A DNA stretch of 25,847 nucleotides, from the IMG/VR virus record IMGVR_UViG_3300037502_001622, positions 1-25,847 of that record; one strand, 5' to 3'. The stretch is from a virus. Below the pieces are notes generated by a model that was given only the letters and a program-made list of their open reading frames with translations, ran no database searches and had not been told where the DNA came from. The translations under genes were made by a program, and so were the position numbers. Positions 1 through 8,192 of the stretch are shown in pieces. Within the stretch, counting starts at the first letter, position 1; every line of letters begins with the position of its first letter.

Positions 1-1
1 T

Positions 2-457
2 CAGATTGCTGGCGTGTTTGCAGTCAACCCCCAGAACCGTCAGCCATACGGCGGTAATGTTCTGCGTAACTTTGTCGTGACTGCTGACGTGACGATTACC
101 TCCGGTGGCTCTGCCTCGGTTACGGTATCGCCCGCTATCATCACGGCTGGTCAGTTCCAAAACGTATCCGTTCTTACGACTTCAGCTTCAGCAGTTGTCA
201 CACCGTTTAACAAGACCGGTGTTGTCAGCCCGCAGAACTTGGTGTTCCACAAGAACGCGTTCACGTTAGCAACTGCCGACCTTGAGTTACCTGATGGCGT
301 TCACTTTGCTGGTCGCGCATCTGACAAGCAACTGGGTCTCTCGATCCGTGTTGTTCGCCAGTACACGATCAACAACGACTCCATCCCCACCCGTCTGGAC
401 GTTCTCTACGGTTGGGCTCCCCTCTACCCCGAACTCGCTTGCCGAGTTGCGGCTTAA
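2..457 (+). CDS. Major capsid (coat) protein, P22 gp5-type, C-terminal fragment
   Basis: The reading frame is open from the left edge (codon at base 2 reads Gln-Ile-Ala-Gly-Val-Phe), so this is the C-terminal ~151 residues of a larger protein. The GTG at 14 is internal, not a start. The motifs FAVNPQNRQPYGG, FHKNAFTLATADLELPDG and the ending VRQYTINNDSIPTRLDVLYGWAPLYPELACRV match what I know of the P22 coat-protein family (HK97 fold shell subunit). It would form the icosahedral shell. A 19-base gap with an AGGAAAGG ribosome site separates it from the next small gene. Recognition is from family motifs, not a search. The N-terminal part lies upstream of the window. Confidence 0.88.
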   Translation, partial: QIAGVFAVNPQNRQPYGGNVLRNFVVTADVTITSGGSASVTVSPAIITAGQFQNVSVLTTSASAVVTPFNKTGVVSPQNLVFHKNAFTLATADLELPDGVHFAGRASDKQLGLSIRVVRQYTINNDSIPTRLDVLYGWAPLYPELACRVAA

Positions 458-476
458 TTAGGAAAGGAACTTAACC

Positions 477-713
477 ATGTCAAATCCGGGCCCAGCAAGT
501 ACCCAAACCTCCAACTACCTGTTAAACGGTAGTGCAGCCGATGGTGTTCTCATCGGTATCGCTGGAGGTGAGGTTGGTTTTTACGGCGAGACCCCCGTGG
601 TTCAAGCCGGTGCTATCACCCCGCTAGTTTCAACGACAGCCTCAACCGCTGACGTTTGCGCTCGCGTCAATAGCATCATCACCGCTTTACAGAACATCGG
701 CATTACCGCCTAA
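477..713 (+). CDS. Small virion-associated protein, possible head fibre/decoration protein
   Basis: 78 residues, ATG start with AGGAAAGG upstream. The central segment GEVGFYGETPVVQ, followed by a Ser/Thr/Ala stretch and a C-terminal helix (ARVNSIITALQNIGI), is a layout often seen in small proteins coded next to phage coat genes. These are sometimes labelled head fibre or capsid decoration. The function is inferred from position directly after the coat gene and before a terminator, which would place it in the highly expressed capsid transcript. Its N-terminus (MSN, then TQT, then N) resembles that of the large fibre starting at 1821. It has no signal peptide or membrane segment. It could equally be another small structural protein. 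Confidence 0.6.
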   Translation: MSNPGPASTQTSNYLLNGSAADGVLIGIAGGEVGFYGETPVVQAGAITPLVSTTASTADVCARVNSIITALQNIGITA

Positions 714-730
714 GATGTTTTGAAGCTACG

Positions 731-769
731 GAGAAGCCGCCCTCAAAAGGGGTGGCTTTTCTCATTTTT
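731..769 (+). terminator. Rho-independent terminator after the capsid genes
   Basis: A 12-base-pair stem (731-742 with 750-761, two G-U wobbles) closes a 7-base loop and is followed after three bases by five T (765-769). It lies 17 bases after the stop of the 78-residue gene. The T-run ends immediately before the AGGAA ribosome site of the glycosyltransferase at 779, so it probably acts as a partial terminator that sets the ratio of capsid to fibre transcripts. Confidence 0.8.
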
Positions 770-778
770 AGGAACCGC

Positions 779-1501
779 ATGAAGCACATAATGTTGGCAA
801 TGCCCGCCTACACAGGCGTGGTTCACATGGGAACGATGCGCTCCCTGATGACTGACTGCATCACCCTAATTAAGCGTGGTGACCGGTTTACATTCGTGGA
901 TGACGTAGGTAACGCCATGATTGCCGACTGCCGAGGCGTAATTACGACCAATTTTTACCACTCCGACTGCGATGAGCTGGTCTTTATTGACTCAGACGTT
1001 GCGTGGGAGGCCGGTGCTTTATGTAAGCTAATCGACCACCCAGTAGACTTTGTAGCTGGTGCGTACCCTGCAAGGGTTGATCCGCTAAAGTTCAACATTG
1101 GCTGGATTGAGGAGCGTCAATACCTGAGAGCTGACCCAAATACGGGACTTTTAGAAGTGGATCGCGTCCCCACGGGCTTTCTGAAGATCACAAAGAACTG
1201 CGTAGCCAAGATGATTGAGGCTTACCCAGATACGTTTTATCACGATGCCGCAGTTAATAACCAGTTCTATCCCCTCTACGAATCGTTCATCGACCCGGAA
1301 AAGAAGTGGAAGTACGGCGAGGACTTTTCGTTTTGTAAGCGGTGGAGAGAGATAGGCGGTCAGGTATGGTTAGACCCTGAAATCAACATGGGTCACATAG
1401 GCAATAAAATCTTTGAAGGACATATTGGAAATTGGCTTAAAAGTAGGATAATTTCACAACTAACATCTGAGGTGACCCATGAACCAAATCAAAATTCTTA
1501 G
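779..1501 (+). CDS. Phage GT-A-type glycosyltransferase
   Basis: 240 residues from ATG 779, preceded by AGGAACCGC. An in-frame GTG at 752 lies inside the terminator stem and is rejected as start. N-terminal MKHIMLAMPAYTG is a typical first beta strand. FIDSDVAW (residues 69-76) carries the DxD-like nucleotide-sugar/metal motif, VAGAYPARV (92-100) follows, and a C-terminal GEDFSFCKRWREIGG segment fits the ED-x-x-F-C-x-R motif of GT-A-fold transferases of phages. It probably transfers a sugar to a virion protein, to DNA, or to a host surface molecule. The sequence does not say which. The position between coat and fibre genes favours a virion or surface target. Its end overlaps the next gene by 23 bases. 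Confidence 0.75.
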   Translation: MKHIMLAMPAYTGVVHMGTMRSLMTDCITLIKRGDRFTFVDDVGNAMIADCRGVITTNFYHSDCDELVFIDSDVAWEAGALCKLIDHPVDFVAGAYPARVDPLKFNIGWIEERQYLRADPNTGLLEVDRVPTGFLKITKNCVAKMIEAYPDTFYHDAAVNNQFYPLYESFIDPEKKWKYGEDFSFCKRWREIGGQVWLDPEINMGHIGNKIFEGHIGNWLKSRIISQLTSEVTHEPNQNS

Positions 1502-1811
1502 CCCAACCTTTGCGTTGGATTTAACAACCTCTGCGTCTGCTGCCCTGCAAATCGTCCCCAGCTCGCCAACCCGCGCCTATCGCGTGGCCCTGCTGAACAC
1601 CGGGACAGGCAAGGCTGCCGTGACCTTTGGCACGACATCAACGAACATGGACACTCCCGCGATTGCTTCTACGGGCGGCTCTGGGTCATTAGTCCTACCG
1701 GCTAACATGATCTACCCAATGATTATCGACTGCGGAGCCCCAGACCTTTACATCAAGGGCATCTCATCAGGCACTAACACTTTGTACGTTACGTTGGTGG
1801 CTACCGAATAA
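1479..1811 (+). CDS. Hypothetical beta-rich virion protein
   Basis: 110 residues from ATG 1479, overlapping the end of the glycosyltransferase by 23 bases, with GAGGTGACCC upstream. The sequence is rich in Ser, Thr, Ala, Gly and Val with alternating hydrophobics (ALQIVPSSPTRAYRVALLNTG; LYIKGISSGTNTLYVTLVA). This suggests a small beta-sandwich with no signal peptide or membrane segment. I do not recognise a named family. Its place between the glycosyltransferase and the main fibre suggests a fibre-associated or capsid-surface subunit. Confidence 0.65.
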   Translation: MNQIKILSPTFALDLTTSASAALQIVPSSPTRAYRVALLNTGTGKAAVTFGTTSTNMDTPAIASTGGSGSLVLPANMIYPMIIDCGAPDLYIKGISSGTNTLYVTLVATE

Positions 1812-1820
1812 GGATTCACC

Positions 1821-4706
1821 ATGTCTAACCAGACCGCGAATACCCAAACGACCAACTTTGTACCGGTTCAGGGGACGTTTGAGCCCCTCTACCCGTACAA
1901 CATAATTTCGTTCATTGGGCCAGCAGGGTTGCCGTTTTACGCCCCCGTGAACCCCAATCTGGACGGGGTGACGATCACAAACAGCACGATCAATAGCTCC
2001 ACCATCGGTCTGACTACCCCTGCGGCGGCGGCGTTTACCTCTGCGTCCTCAACTAGCCAGCCAATCGGTAACAACGACCTGACCAATAAGCTCTATGTGG
2101 ACTCCCTAGCTCTAGGGATCTCATGGAAGCAGCCGGTCATAGCCGCTACCACGGGAAATATCACGCTCTCTGGCACGCAGACAATTGACACCGTTCCGGT
2201 TCTTGCTGGCGAGAGAGTGCTGGTTAAAAACCAGACAAACGACTACGAAAACGGCATTTATATCGCTGCGGCTGGCCCGTGGTCGCGCTCACCTGACGCG
2301 AACTCTTGGGATGAGCTGGTCTCTGCCCTAGTGTTTGTGACCGAGGGCGGTTTAGCTGGGTCTGCTTGGTATTGCACCGCACAGCCCGGAGGCACTCTTG
2401 GGGTTACTGCGGTCAACTGGAATAACTTCTCAGTTGGTGGCGTGTACTTTGCCGGTACAGGGTTAACCCTAACTTCTGGTGACACATTTAACATAGCAAA
2501 CACCGCAGTCACCCCTGCAACTTATGGCTCTGGTTCTGCCGTAGCTACATTTACCGTTAACCAGCAGGGCCAACTGACGGCGGCAAGCAACACCAATATC
2601 GCTATTGCGGCCTCCCAGATTACCTCTGGAACCATTGATACTGCGCGGATTTCTGGCTCATATACAGGCATTACGGCGGTCGGAACCCTGTCCGCTTTGA
2701 CGGTCAGCTCAACGATTACTGGATCAATTTCTGGTAACGCCGCGACCGCAACGACTGCGACCAACGCAACAACGGCTACAAACCTAGCTGGCGGGGCCAC
2801 AGGGAGCGTTCCGTATCAGTCCGGGGCTGGGGCAACCACCTTTGTTGGCATCGGCTCTACGGGTCAGGTTTTGACCGTTGCGGGTGGTGTACCGACATGG
2901 GCAACGCCAACGACCTATGGTGACGTAAGTGGCCCAGCATCGTCCACGGATAACGCAATTGCGCGGTTTGATAGCACGACCGGCAAGATTATCCAAAACT
3001 CAGGGATCACCCTTTCTGACGCAAACGCCTTACAAAACGTCAACGAGATCAACTTTGACATCACGCCTACGAGCGTGGTCGGCGGTGCGGGCTCGCTGTC
3101 TTGGAATAGTGATGACAACGCCAAGACCTTGCAATTAATTGGAAACAACAACGTAGAAATTGAGCTTGGAGAAGAAAACTACTACCGGATCAAGGCCACA
3201 GCCACGATAAGCAAGGGTCAGGTCTTGATGCTCACCGGAACGGTTGGAGCGTCTGGCGGTCTTACGGCTGCACCGGCTACCGGTCTAACGGCGGCTACGG
3301 GTAGCTACATTATCGGCCTAGCCAAAGAGTCCGGGGTAACAAACGATTGGATCTACGTTCAAGAGTTTGGCGAGGTCAAGGGAATCGACACCAGCGGGTC
3401 AAGTGCGGGTGAGACTTGGGCCAACGGAGACATCCTCTACTACAACCCTGCGGTCACAGGCGGTCTTACAAAAAACGTACCAGCAGCTCCAAATGCCAAA
3501 GTTCAGGTAGCTGCGGTCACATACGCAGACTCAACAAACGGAATCCTTTTTGTTCGCCCGACCTTTGAGCCACGGCTAAACGACCTATCAAACGTCTACA
3601 CGCCTACCCCATCGGACGGCGATGTAATCGTCTGGGATAACACGGACGGACGCTGGGAAAACCGGGCTCAGTCAACCCTGACTGCGGGCAAGGCAACGAA
3701 CCTAGCAGGGGGTGCAACAGGGTCGCTACCGTATCAGTCTGCGGCTGACACGACCACGTTCTTAGCTGCGGGCTCTGACGGTCAGGTTCTAAAACTGGCC
3801 TCTGGGGTTCCAACTTGGTCAAGCGATGTCTCTGGCGTGACGATTACAGACGATACAACGACCAACGCTACGCGGTACATCACGTTTTCAAACGTAACGA
3901 CCGGCAACGAAACCACGTTAGACGTATCGTCTACCAAGCTCCAATTTAACCCGTCAACAGGTGTTCTAACATCAACAGGGTTTTCAGGTGCGTTAAACGG
4001 AACTGTTGGGGCTACAACCCCAACAACCGGAGCATTTACCACCGTTAACGGTCTGACCATTTCCAACAGTACGGGAACCTTGACCATTACCAATGGCAAG
4101 ACTCTGTCTGCAAGCAATACGCTGACCCTTGCGGGTACTGATAGCACGACCATGACGTTCCCATCGACCAGCCAAACAATAGCTGGTTTAGGGTTAGCTC
4201 AGACATTTACCGCAGCCCAGACATTTAGAGCTGCAAACGCTATCCGGTCTGAGGCGGCAAGCACACAAGACGCAATCGTAATTGCTGGTCGTGCTGGGGG
4301 TACATCTTCTTACGCATTGACCGTAACCCCAGCAACTCTAGGCGCAAGTAGAACAGTAACTTTACCCGATCCCGGCGCAAACTATACGGTTGGATTTAGA
4401 AATATCCCTCAGTCAGGGTCAGACAAAACAAGCTCATACACATTAACTGTTGATGACATCGGTGAGTTTGTTGGCGTGGGAACTGGCGGGTCGATTACGA
4501 TTCCTAACTCAACCTTTGCGGCTGGTGACGCGGTCTCAATCTTCAATAATACGACCGGCAACATTACGATTACCTGTTCGATTACCACGGCCTACATTGC
4601 GGGAACTGATACAGACAAGGCTACCGTGACCCTTGCAACTAGGGGCGTGTGTACCGTGTTATTTATCTCTGGGACGGTCTGCGTACTGACAGGGAATGTG
4701 TCGTGA
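1821..4706 (+). CDS. Large tail fibre / receptor-binding protein
   Basis: 961 residues, ATG 1821 preceded by AAGGATTCACC. Ser/Thr/Ala/Gly-rich and almost Cys-free, as expected of a trimeric fibre. Around residues 86-205 lies a segment with LTNKLYVDS, GISWKQPV, QTIDTVPVLAGERVLVKNQT, ENGIY and WSRSPDA, a domain I know from many phage fibre proteins. Two 40-residue units beginning NLAGGATGS and ending GVPTW occur at residues 321-360 and 627-666. DVSGPASSTDNAIARFDST (residue ~368 on) is another common fibre repeat. The C-terminal ~100 residues (DDIGEFVGVGTGGSITIP and beyond) look like a beta tip domain. The next gene starts within its stop codon (GTGA overlap at 4703). Confidence 0.82.
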   Translation: MSNQTANTQTTNFVPVQGTFEPLYPYNIISFIGPAGLPFYAPVNPNLDGVTITNSTINSSTIGLTTPAAAAFTSASSTSQPIGNNDLTNKLYVDSLALGISWKQPVIAATTGNITLSGTQTIDTVPVLAGERVLVKNQTNDYENGIYIAAAGPWSRSPDANSWDELVSALVFVTEGGLAGSAWYCTAQPGGTLGVTAVNWNNFSVGGVYFAGTGLTLTSGDTFNIANTAVTPATYGSGSAVATFTVNQQGQLTAASNTNIAIAASQITSGTIDTARISGSYTGITAVGTLSALTVSSTITGSISGNAATATTATNATTATNLAGGATGSVPYQSGAGATTFVGIGSTGQVLTVAGGVPTWATPTTYGDVSGPASSTDNAIARFDSTTGKIIQNSGITLSDANALQNVNEINFDITPTSVVGGAGSLSWNSDDNAKTLQLIGNNNVEIELGEENYYRIKATATISKGQVLMLTGTVGASGGLTAAPATGLTAATGSYIIGLAKESGVTNDWIYVQEFGEVKGIDTSGSSAGETWANGDILYYNPAVTGGLTKNVPAAPNAKVQVAAVTYADSTNGILFVRPTFEPRLNDLSNVYTPTPSDGDVIVWDNTDGRWENRAQSTLTAGKATNLAGGATGSLPYQSAADTTTFLAAGSDGQVLKLASGVPTWSSDVSGVTITDDTTTNATRYITFSNVTTGNETTLDVSSTKLQFNPSTGVLTSTGFSGALNGTVGATTPTTGAFTTVNGLTISNSTGTLTITNGKTLSASNTLTLAGTDSTTMTFPSTSQTIAGLGLAQTFTAAQTFRAANAIRSEAASTQDAIVIAGRAGGTSSYALTVTPATLGASRTVTLPDPGANYTVGFRNIPQSGSDKTSSYTLTVDDIGEFVGVGTGGSITIPNSTFAAGDAVSIFNNTTGNITITCSITTAYIAGTDTDKATVTLATRGVCTVLFISGTVCVLTGNVS
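2781..2900 (+). repeat. Fibre repeat unit, copy 1
   Basis: This codes for 40 residues starting NLAGGATGSVPYQSG and ending GGVPTW in the fibre at 1821. The same-length unit recurs at 3699-3818 with most residues kept (Val/Leu and Thr/Leu type changes). The two are in the same frame and 918 bases apart. It is probably one structural repeat of the fibre shaft. Confidence 0.75.
3699..3818 (+). repeat. Fibre repeat unit, copy 2
   Basis: This codes for 40 residues starting NLAGGATGSLPYQSA and ending SGVPTW, the partner of the unit at 2781-2900. The DNA has drifted more than the protein, so the duplication is old or is held by selection on structure. Confidence 0.75.
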
Positions 4707-7309
4707 CGGGAATCTTTCAGATTCTTCTTGCAGGGCAGGGTGCGGCTACCATCCTTGCTGACTACCTAGTAGTAGCGGGCGGTGGGGGTGGTGGTTTTGA
4801 TGGGGGTGGCGGCGGTGGCGGTGGAGGCTACCGTGAATTTACGTCTCAAGGATTGTCTGCTGGTACTGCTTACACGGTTACCGTTGGAGCGGGGGGGAAT
4901 GGAAGTACCGGAAATGATATAAGAGGTTCAAACGGTTCAAATTCGGTGTTTTCTACAACCACATCTACCGGTGGTGGTGGGGGTGGTTCATATGCAACTA
5001 CAAATACAGGGTCAAATGGAGGCTCTGGTGGCGGTGGCGGCGGTCAAGTTACTGGCACTCCCGCAGGAGGCTCTGGTAATACACCATCAACTTCACCATC
5101 CCAAGGAAACAACGGTGGTTCGGGAATAACTGGATATTTTGGTGGTGGGGGTGGAGGTGCAGGAGCCGCTGGTTCAAATGCCGCAACTAATGCTGGAAAT
5201 GGTGGTAACGGCACGGCATCTTCAATCACAGGCTCTAGCGTCACACGGGCTGGTGGAGGCGGTGGTGGTGATGGAGACCCCGGTACTGGAGTAATTGCTC
5301 AAGGTGGTGCTGGAGGTGGCGGTAATGGGGGAACGAACTCAGGAACACCAACAGCACCAACAAACGGAACTGCCAACACAGGTGGTGGAGGTGGTGGCGC
5401 AGATAATACAAACGGTGCTAACGGCGGTTCAGGTGTAGTAATCATCAAGATTCCATCTACACACTACGCCTCATTCTCATCTGGTGTAACTTCATCTCTC
5501 TCGACTGCTGTTGCGGGATACAACGTATATACAGTCACGGCTACTTCTACAACGAGTGAGACTGTAACTATCCTTGCTGGCGCACCTATAAGCGATTTGC
5601 TAGTGGTGGCTGGAGGTGGTGGCGGTGGAGGTGGAAACTTTAATTCAAACGGATCTGGTGGTGGCGGTGCGGGTGGATACAGAACTAGCACGACACAATC
5701 TATTGTTTTTGGACTTGCTTACACAGTCACAGTAGGTGGCGGTGGTTCGGGTGGAACATCTGGAAATAGAGGGACTTCTGGTTCAAATTCAGTTTTTTCT
5801 ACTATTACATCCGCTGGTGGTGGTGGCGGTGGTGGCGAAAACACACGAGCTGGAAATTCAGGAGGATCAGGCGGCGGTAGTAGCCCACCAAACGGAACCG
5901 CAGGCGGTGCTGGAAATACTCCGTCAACATCCCCATCACAAGGAAATAACGGCGGTGGATGCTTTGGAAATTTTGCTTCAGGAGGCGGTGGTGGTGGTTC
6001 TGGCGGTGTTGGTGCTGATGTTCCAAGCCTTCAAGTCGGCGGTAATGGCGGTTCAAGCACAAATAATTCAATTACAGGGTCATCGGTAGCCTACGCTGGA
6101 GGCGGTGGTGGTGGCGGCTACACGGGTTCAGGTGGTTCTGGTGGTGGCGCTGGCGCTGGCGCAGGGGGCGGCGGCCTTGGTGGGGCTGATGGCGGCAATG
6201 CGTCGATAGCAAATCGTGGTTCTGGTGGTGGCGGTTCCGGTAATGAAGGCGGCGGGAGGCCCGGCGGCTCTGGGTCATCTGGCATTGTTATTATCAAAGT
6301 GCCTAGCTATGTAGGCGCATCATTTTCTAGCGGCGTAACTTCATCTCTGTCTACTTCTGGTGGATTCAACATCTACTCTATTACTGCGACTAGCACGACA
6401 AGTGAGACTGTGACTTTTGCAAGAGGAGAAGTAACTGTTGATTTCTTGGTGATTGCGGGTGGCGGTGCTGGTGCAGCAAACCGAGGTGCTGGTGGCGGTG
6501 GTGCTGGAGGTTATCGTACATCTGCTGGCACTTCGGGTGGTGGTGCTTCTGCGGAAACTGCATTAACACTTAATATCGGTACTGCTTACACAGTAACCGT
6601 TGGTGCTGGTGGTTCAGGTGGAACTAGTACAGTAACTAACGGTTCTAATTCCGTTTTTTCAACAATTACATCAACTGGTGGAGGGCGTGGAGCTAGTAAC
6701 CAAGACCCAGTAAGCGCACCTTTTAATGGATTTAGCGGAGGTTCTGGTGGTGGAGCGGGCGGTCAAGCTGGGTCTGGAGGAACCGGCGGCGCTGGAACTG
6801 CAAACCAAGGTTACGCTGGAGGAAGTGTATCCGGAAATGCAACCACATCAAATCAAGAGGGTGGTGGGGGTGGTGGCGGTGCTGGCGCTGCTGCTGCAAA
6901 TGCAACTGCAACAGCAACAGGAACTTCTGGTGGTGCTGGTGTTGCCTCTACTATTACTGGCTCATCCGTGACCCGTGCAGGTGGTGGTGGTGGGGCATCT
7001 AATGGAGGAACTGCTGGTGGCGGGGGTTCAGGTGGCGGTGGAGCAGGTCGTTCTACTACTGCTGGAAATGGAAACGCTGTTTCAGGAACTGCTAATACTG
7101 GCGGCGGCGGGGGCGGCCACCCTCTCCAAACTATTACTGGAAGTTCTGGCAATGGAGGATCCGGTGTTGTGATCATTAAAATTCCAGATACTCGCACGGC
7201 TACCTTCTCAGGCGGTGTTACATCCTCGCTATCGACTTCGGTATCAGGATTTAAGATTTACACCGTGACCGCTACTTCAACAACATCAGAAACCGTCACA
7301 CTTACTTAA
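4703..7309 (+). CDS. Poly-glycine tail adhesin with three repeats
   Basis: 868 residues from GTG 4703, which overlaps the fibre stop (GTGA) and has AGGGA upstream. The frame is open further 5' to 4649, but the coupled GTG is the better start. After a short lead (VTGIFQILLAGQGAAT) come three ~280-residue repeats. Each opens with (D)(Y/F)L(V/L)V(A/I)AGGGG, continues through many runs of 4-9 glycines, a YTVTVG(A/G)GG core and NGSNSVFST, and closes with SG(V/I)VIIK(I/V)P, FS(S/G)GVTSSLST and YTVTATSTTSETVT. Established knowledge: glycine-rich phage adhesins such as gp38 of phage S16 fold into polyglycine-II lattices at fibre tips. By inference this is a receptor-binding tip or shaft protein working with the fibre just upstream. 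Confidence 0.75.
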   Translation: MTGIFQILLAGQGAATILADYLVVAGGGGGGFDGGGGGGGGGYREFTSQGLSAGTAYTVTVGAGGNGSTGNDIRGSNGSNSVFSTTTSTGGGGGGSYATTNTGSNGGSGGGGGGQVTGTPAGGSGNTPSTSPSQGNNGGSGITGYFGGGGGGAGAAGSNAATNAGNGGNGTASSITGSSVTRAGGGGGGDGDPGTGVIAQGGAGGGGNGGTNSGTPTAPTNGTANTGGGGGGADNTNGANGGSGVVIIKIPSTHYASFSSGVTSSLSTAVAGYNVYTVTATSTTSETVTILAGAPISDLLVVAGGGGGGGGNFNSNGSGGGGAGGYRTSTTQSIVFGLAYTVTVGGGGSGGTSGNRGTSGSNSVFSTITSAGGGGGGGENTRAGNSGGSGGGSSPPNGTAGGAGNTPSTSPSQGNNGGGCFGNFASGGGGGGSGGVGADVPSLQVGGNGGSSTNNSITGSSVAYAGGGGGGGYTGSGGSGGGAGAGAGGGGLGGADGGNASIANRGSGGGGSGNEGGGRPGGSGSSGIVIIKVPSYVGASFSSGVTSSLSTSGGFNIYSITATSTTSETVTFARGEVTVDFLVIAGGGAGAANRGAGGGGAGGYRTSAGTSGGGASAETALTLNIGTAYTVTVGAGGSGGTSTVTNGSNSVFSTITSTGGGRGASNQDPVSAPFNGFSGGSGGGAGGQAGSGGTGGAGTANQGYAGGSVSGNATTSNQEGGGGGGGAGAAAANATATATGTSGGAGVASTITGSSVTRAGGGGGASNGGTAGGGGSGGGGAGRSTTAGNGNAVSGTANTGGGGGGHPLQTITGSSGNGGSGVVIIKIPDTRTATFSGGVTSSLSTSVSGFKIYTVTATSTTSETVTLT
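4760..7306 (+). repeat. Three tandem ~280-residue Gly-rich repeats
   Basis: Repeat A covers 4760-5593, B 5594-6439 and C 6440-7306, each beginning at the codon for Asp in (A/S/V)-Asp-(Y/L/F)-L. Borders are set by the recurring opening (hydrophobic strand then AGGGG) and closing (TSSLST, then SETVT) motifs. The coding strand is dense in GGT/GGC/GGA triplets, which gives simple-sequence character and creates spurious Pro-, Leu- or His-rich frames on both strands. Confidence 0.8.
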
Positions 7310-7319
7310 GGAGAAGCAA

Positions 7320-7694
7320 TTGGCTCATTTTGCAAAACTCGATGCAAACAATGTTGTAATCTTTGTAACGGTTGGTCGTGACGAGGACAACGGCAAAGAG
7401 GCAGAACTCTCTGCCCGTACAGGCGATGTCTATAAGCAGACTTCGTATAACACCCACGGTGGGGTACACGCACTAGGTGGCACACCTTTCCGTAAGAACT
7501 ATGCGGGACTAGGCTATACCTACGATGCGGGGCGTGATGCCTTTATTCCTCCCAAGCCCTATGCGTCTTGGTTGCTAAACGAGACCACTTGTCTTTGGGA
7601 ATCGCCAGTACCGTACCCAACGGATGTCGGCACTCCTGAGAACCCAAAGCGTTACTCATGGGATGAGGCCACAACCTCTTGGGTTGAAGCATGA
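7320..7694 (+). CDS. Conserved phage protein of the MAHFAKLD type
   Basis: 124 residues from a TTG start at 7320 with AAGGAG seven bases upstream. The opening MAHFAKLDANNVVIFV and later blocks RKNYAGLGYTYDAGRDAFIPPKPY, SWLLNETTCLWE and YSWDEATTSWVE match a small protein I know from many aquatic phages, usually found among tail genes and without an assigned role. It has no signal peptide. The Trp/Tyr-rich C-terminal half looks like a small beta domain. It is coupled to the next gene by ATGA (7691-7694). A fibre-assembly or virion role is inferred from position only. Confidence 0.7.
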   Translation: MAHFAKLDANNVVIFVTVGRDEDNGKEAELSARTGDVYKQTSYNTHGGVHALGGTPFRKNYAGLGYTYDAGRDAFIPPKPYASWLLNETTCLWESPVPYPTDVGTPENPKRYSWDEATTSWVEA

Positions 7695-7894
7695 AACTAA
7701 TCAAACTAACTAACGCCGCCAAGGGGCGCATCGGTGAGGGTCTGATCCTAAACACAGACCTGATTGCGTCAATCTTTGAACATACCCAAGAAGATGGGAC
7801 AAAGGTGCGAGTTGCCTACGGTATGAACGGCAACTCTTGGGAGGTGGCAGAGGAGTTTGATGAGATTATGGAGAAAATAAGTGCCGACCTTTAA
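7691..7894 (+). CDS. Small FlbD-like hypothetical protein
   Basis: 67 residues, ATG overlapping the previous stop (ATGA). MKLIKLTN, then a strand GLILNTDLIASIFE, a turn, VRVAYGMNGNSWEVAEEF and the helix DEIMEKIS give a beta-rich domain. Its order resembles the small FlbD family, in which a surface strand with LN-x-D-L-I precedes an acidic-basic turn and a final V-x-E-x-x-D-E-(I/V). The resemblance is by eye and implies fold rather than flagellar function. No role in the phage is known to me. Confidence 0.6.
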   Translation: MKLIKLTNAAKGRIGEGLILNTDLIASIFEHTQEDGTKVRVAYGMNGNSWEVAEEFDEIMEKISADL

Positions 7895-8192
7895 TTGGAA
7901 GGTAACAGAGCTGCGGGTCGATGACGGCTTGGTCTGCCAAGTCAAATACCATTGCGAGGCATCCGAAAACGATAAAAAGGTAGCTACTGAGGGCTACTGG
8001 AAGTTTCGTAAACCGTACCAAATAGAAGATAATTTGTCTGAGCATCAGGTATCACATTGGGTTGATATGGATGCCCAAGAAGGTGACCGTCACCTCATTA
8101 AAGACAGGCTTGCCGAACAACTCAAGGCACTAGACAATACCGAGAGCTGCGATCCACCGTGGAAAGTAGAGACATTTAAGGTGAAGTTATGA
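7881..8192 (+). CDS. Small conserved phage protein (hypothetical)
   Basis: 103 residues from GTG 7881, overlapping the previous gene by 14 bases. [28 protein letters not shown] followed by an EGYWKF strand, a helical [11 protein letters not shown] segment and a C-terminal EQLKALDNT...PPW resembles a family of ~100-residue phage proteins that begin T-F-x-W-x-(I/V). These are commonly coded among tail genes of aquatic phages and are uncharacterised. Its stop overlaps the ATG of the gp4-like gene (ATGA at 8189), so it is part of the same late operon. Confidence 0.6.
   Translation: MPTFNWKVTELRVDDGLVCQVKYHCEASENDKKVATEGYWKFRKPYQIEDNLSEHQVSHWVDMDAQEGDRHLIKDRLAEQLKALDNTESCDPPWKVETFKVKL

Noticed and set aside
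752-778. Upstream GTG start for the glycosyltransferase
   Set aside because: It lies inside the terminator stem and lacks a ribosome site, while ATG 779 has AGGAA before it and gives the family N-terminus.
4649-4702. Upstream start for the poly-Gly protein
   Set aside because: It would overlap the fibre gene by 58 bases, whereas GTG 4703 overlaps the fibre stop by four bases and has AGGGA upstream.
5044-7197. Pro-, Leu- or His-rich frames on both strands across the poly-Gly gene
   Set aside because: They are mirrors of GGN codon runs in other frames and have no ribosome sites or family motifs.
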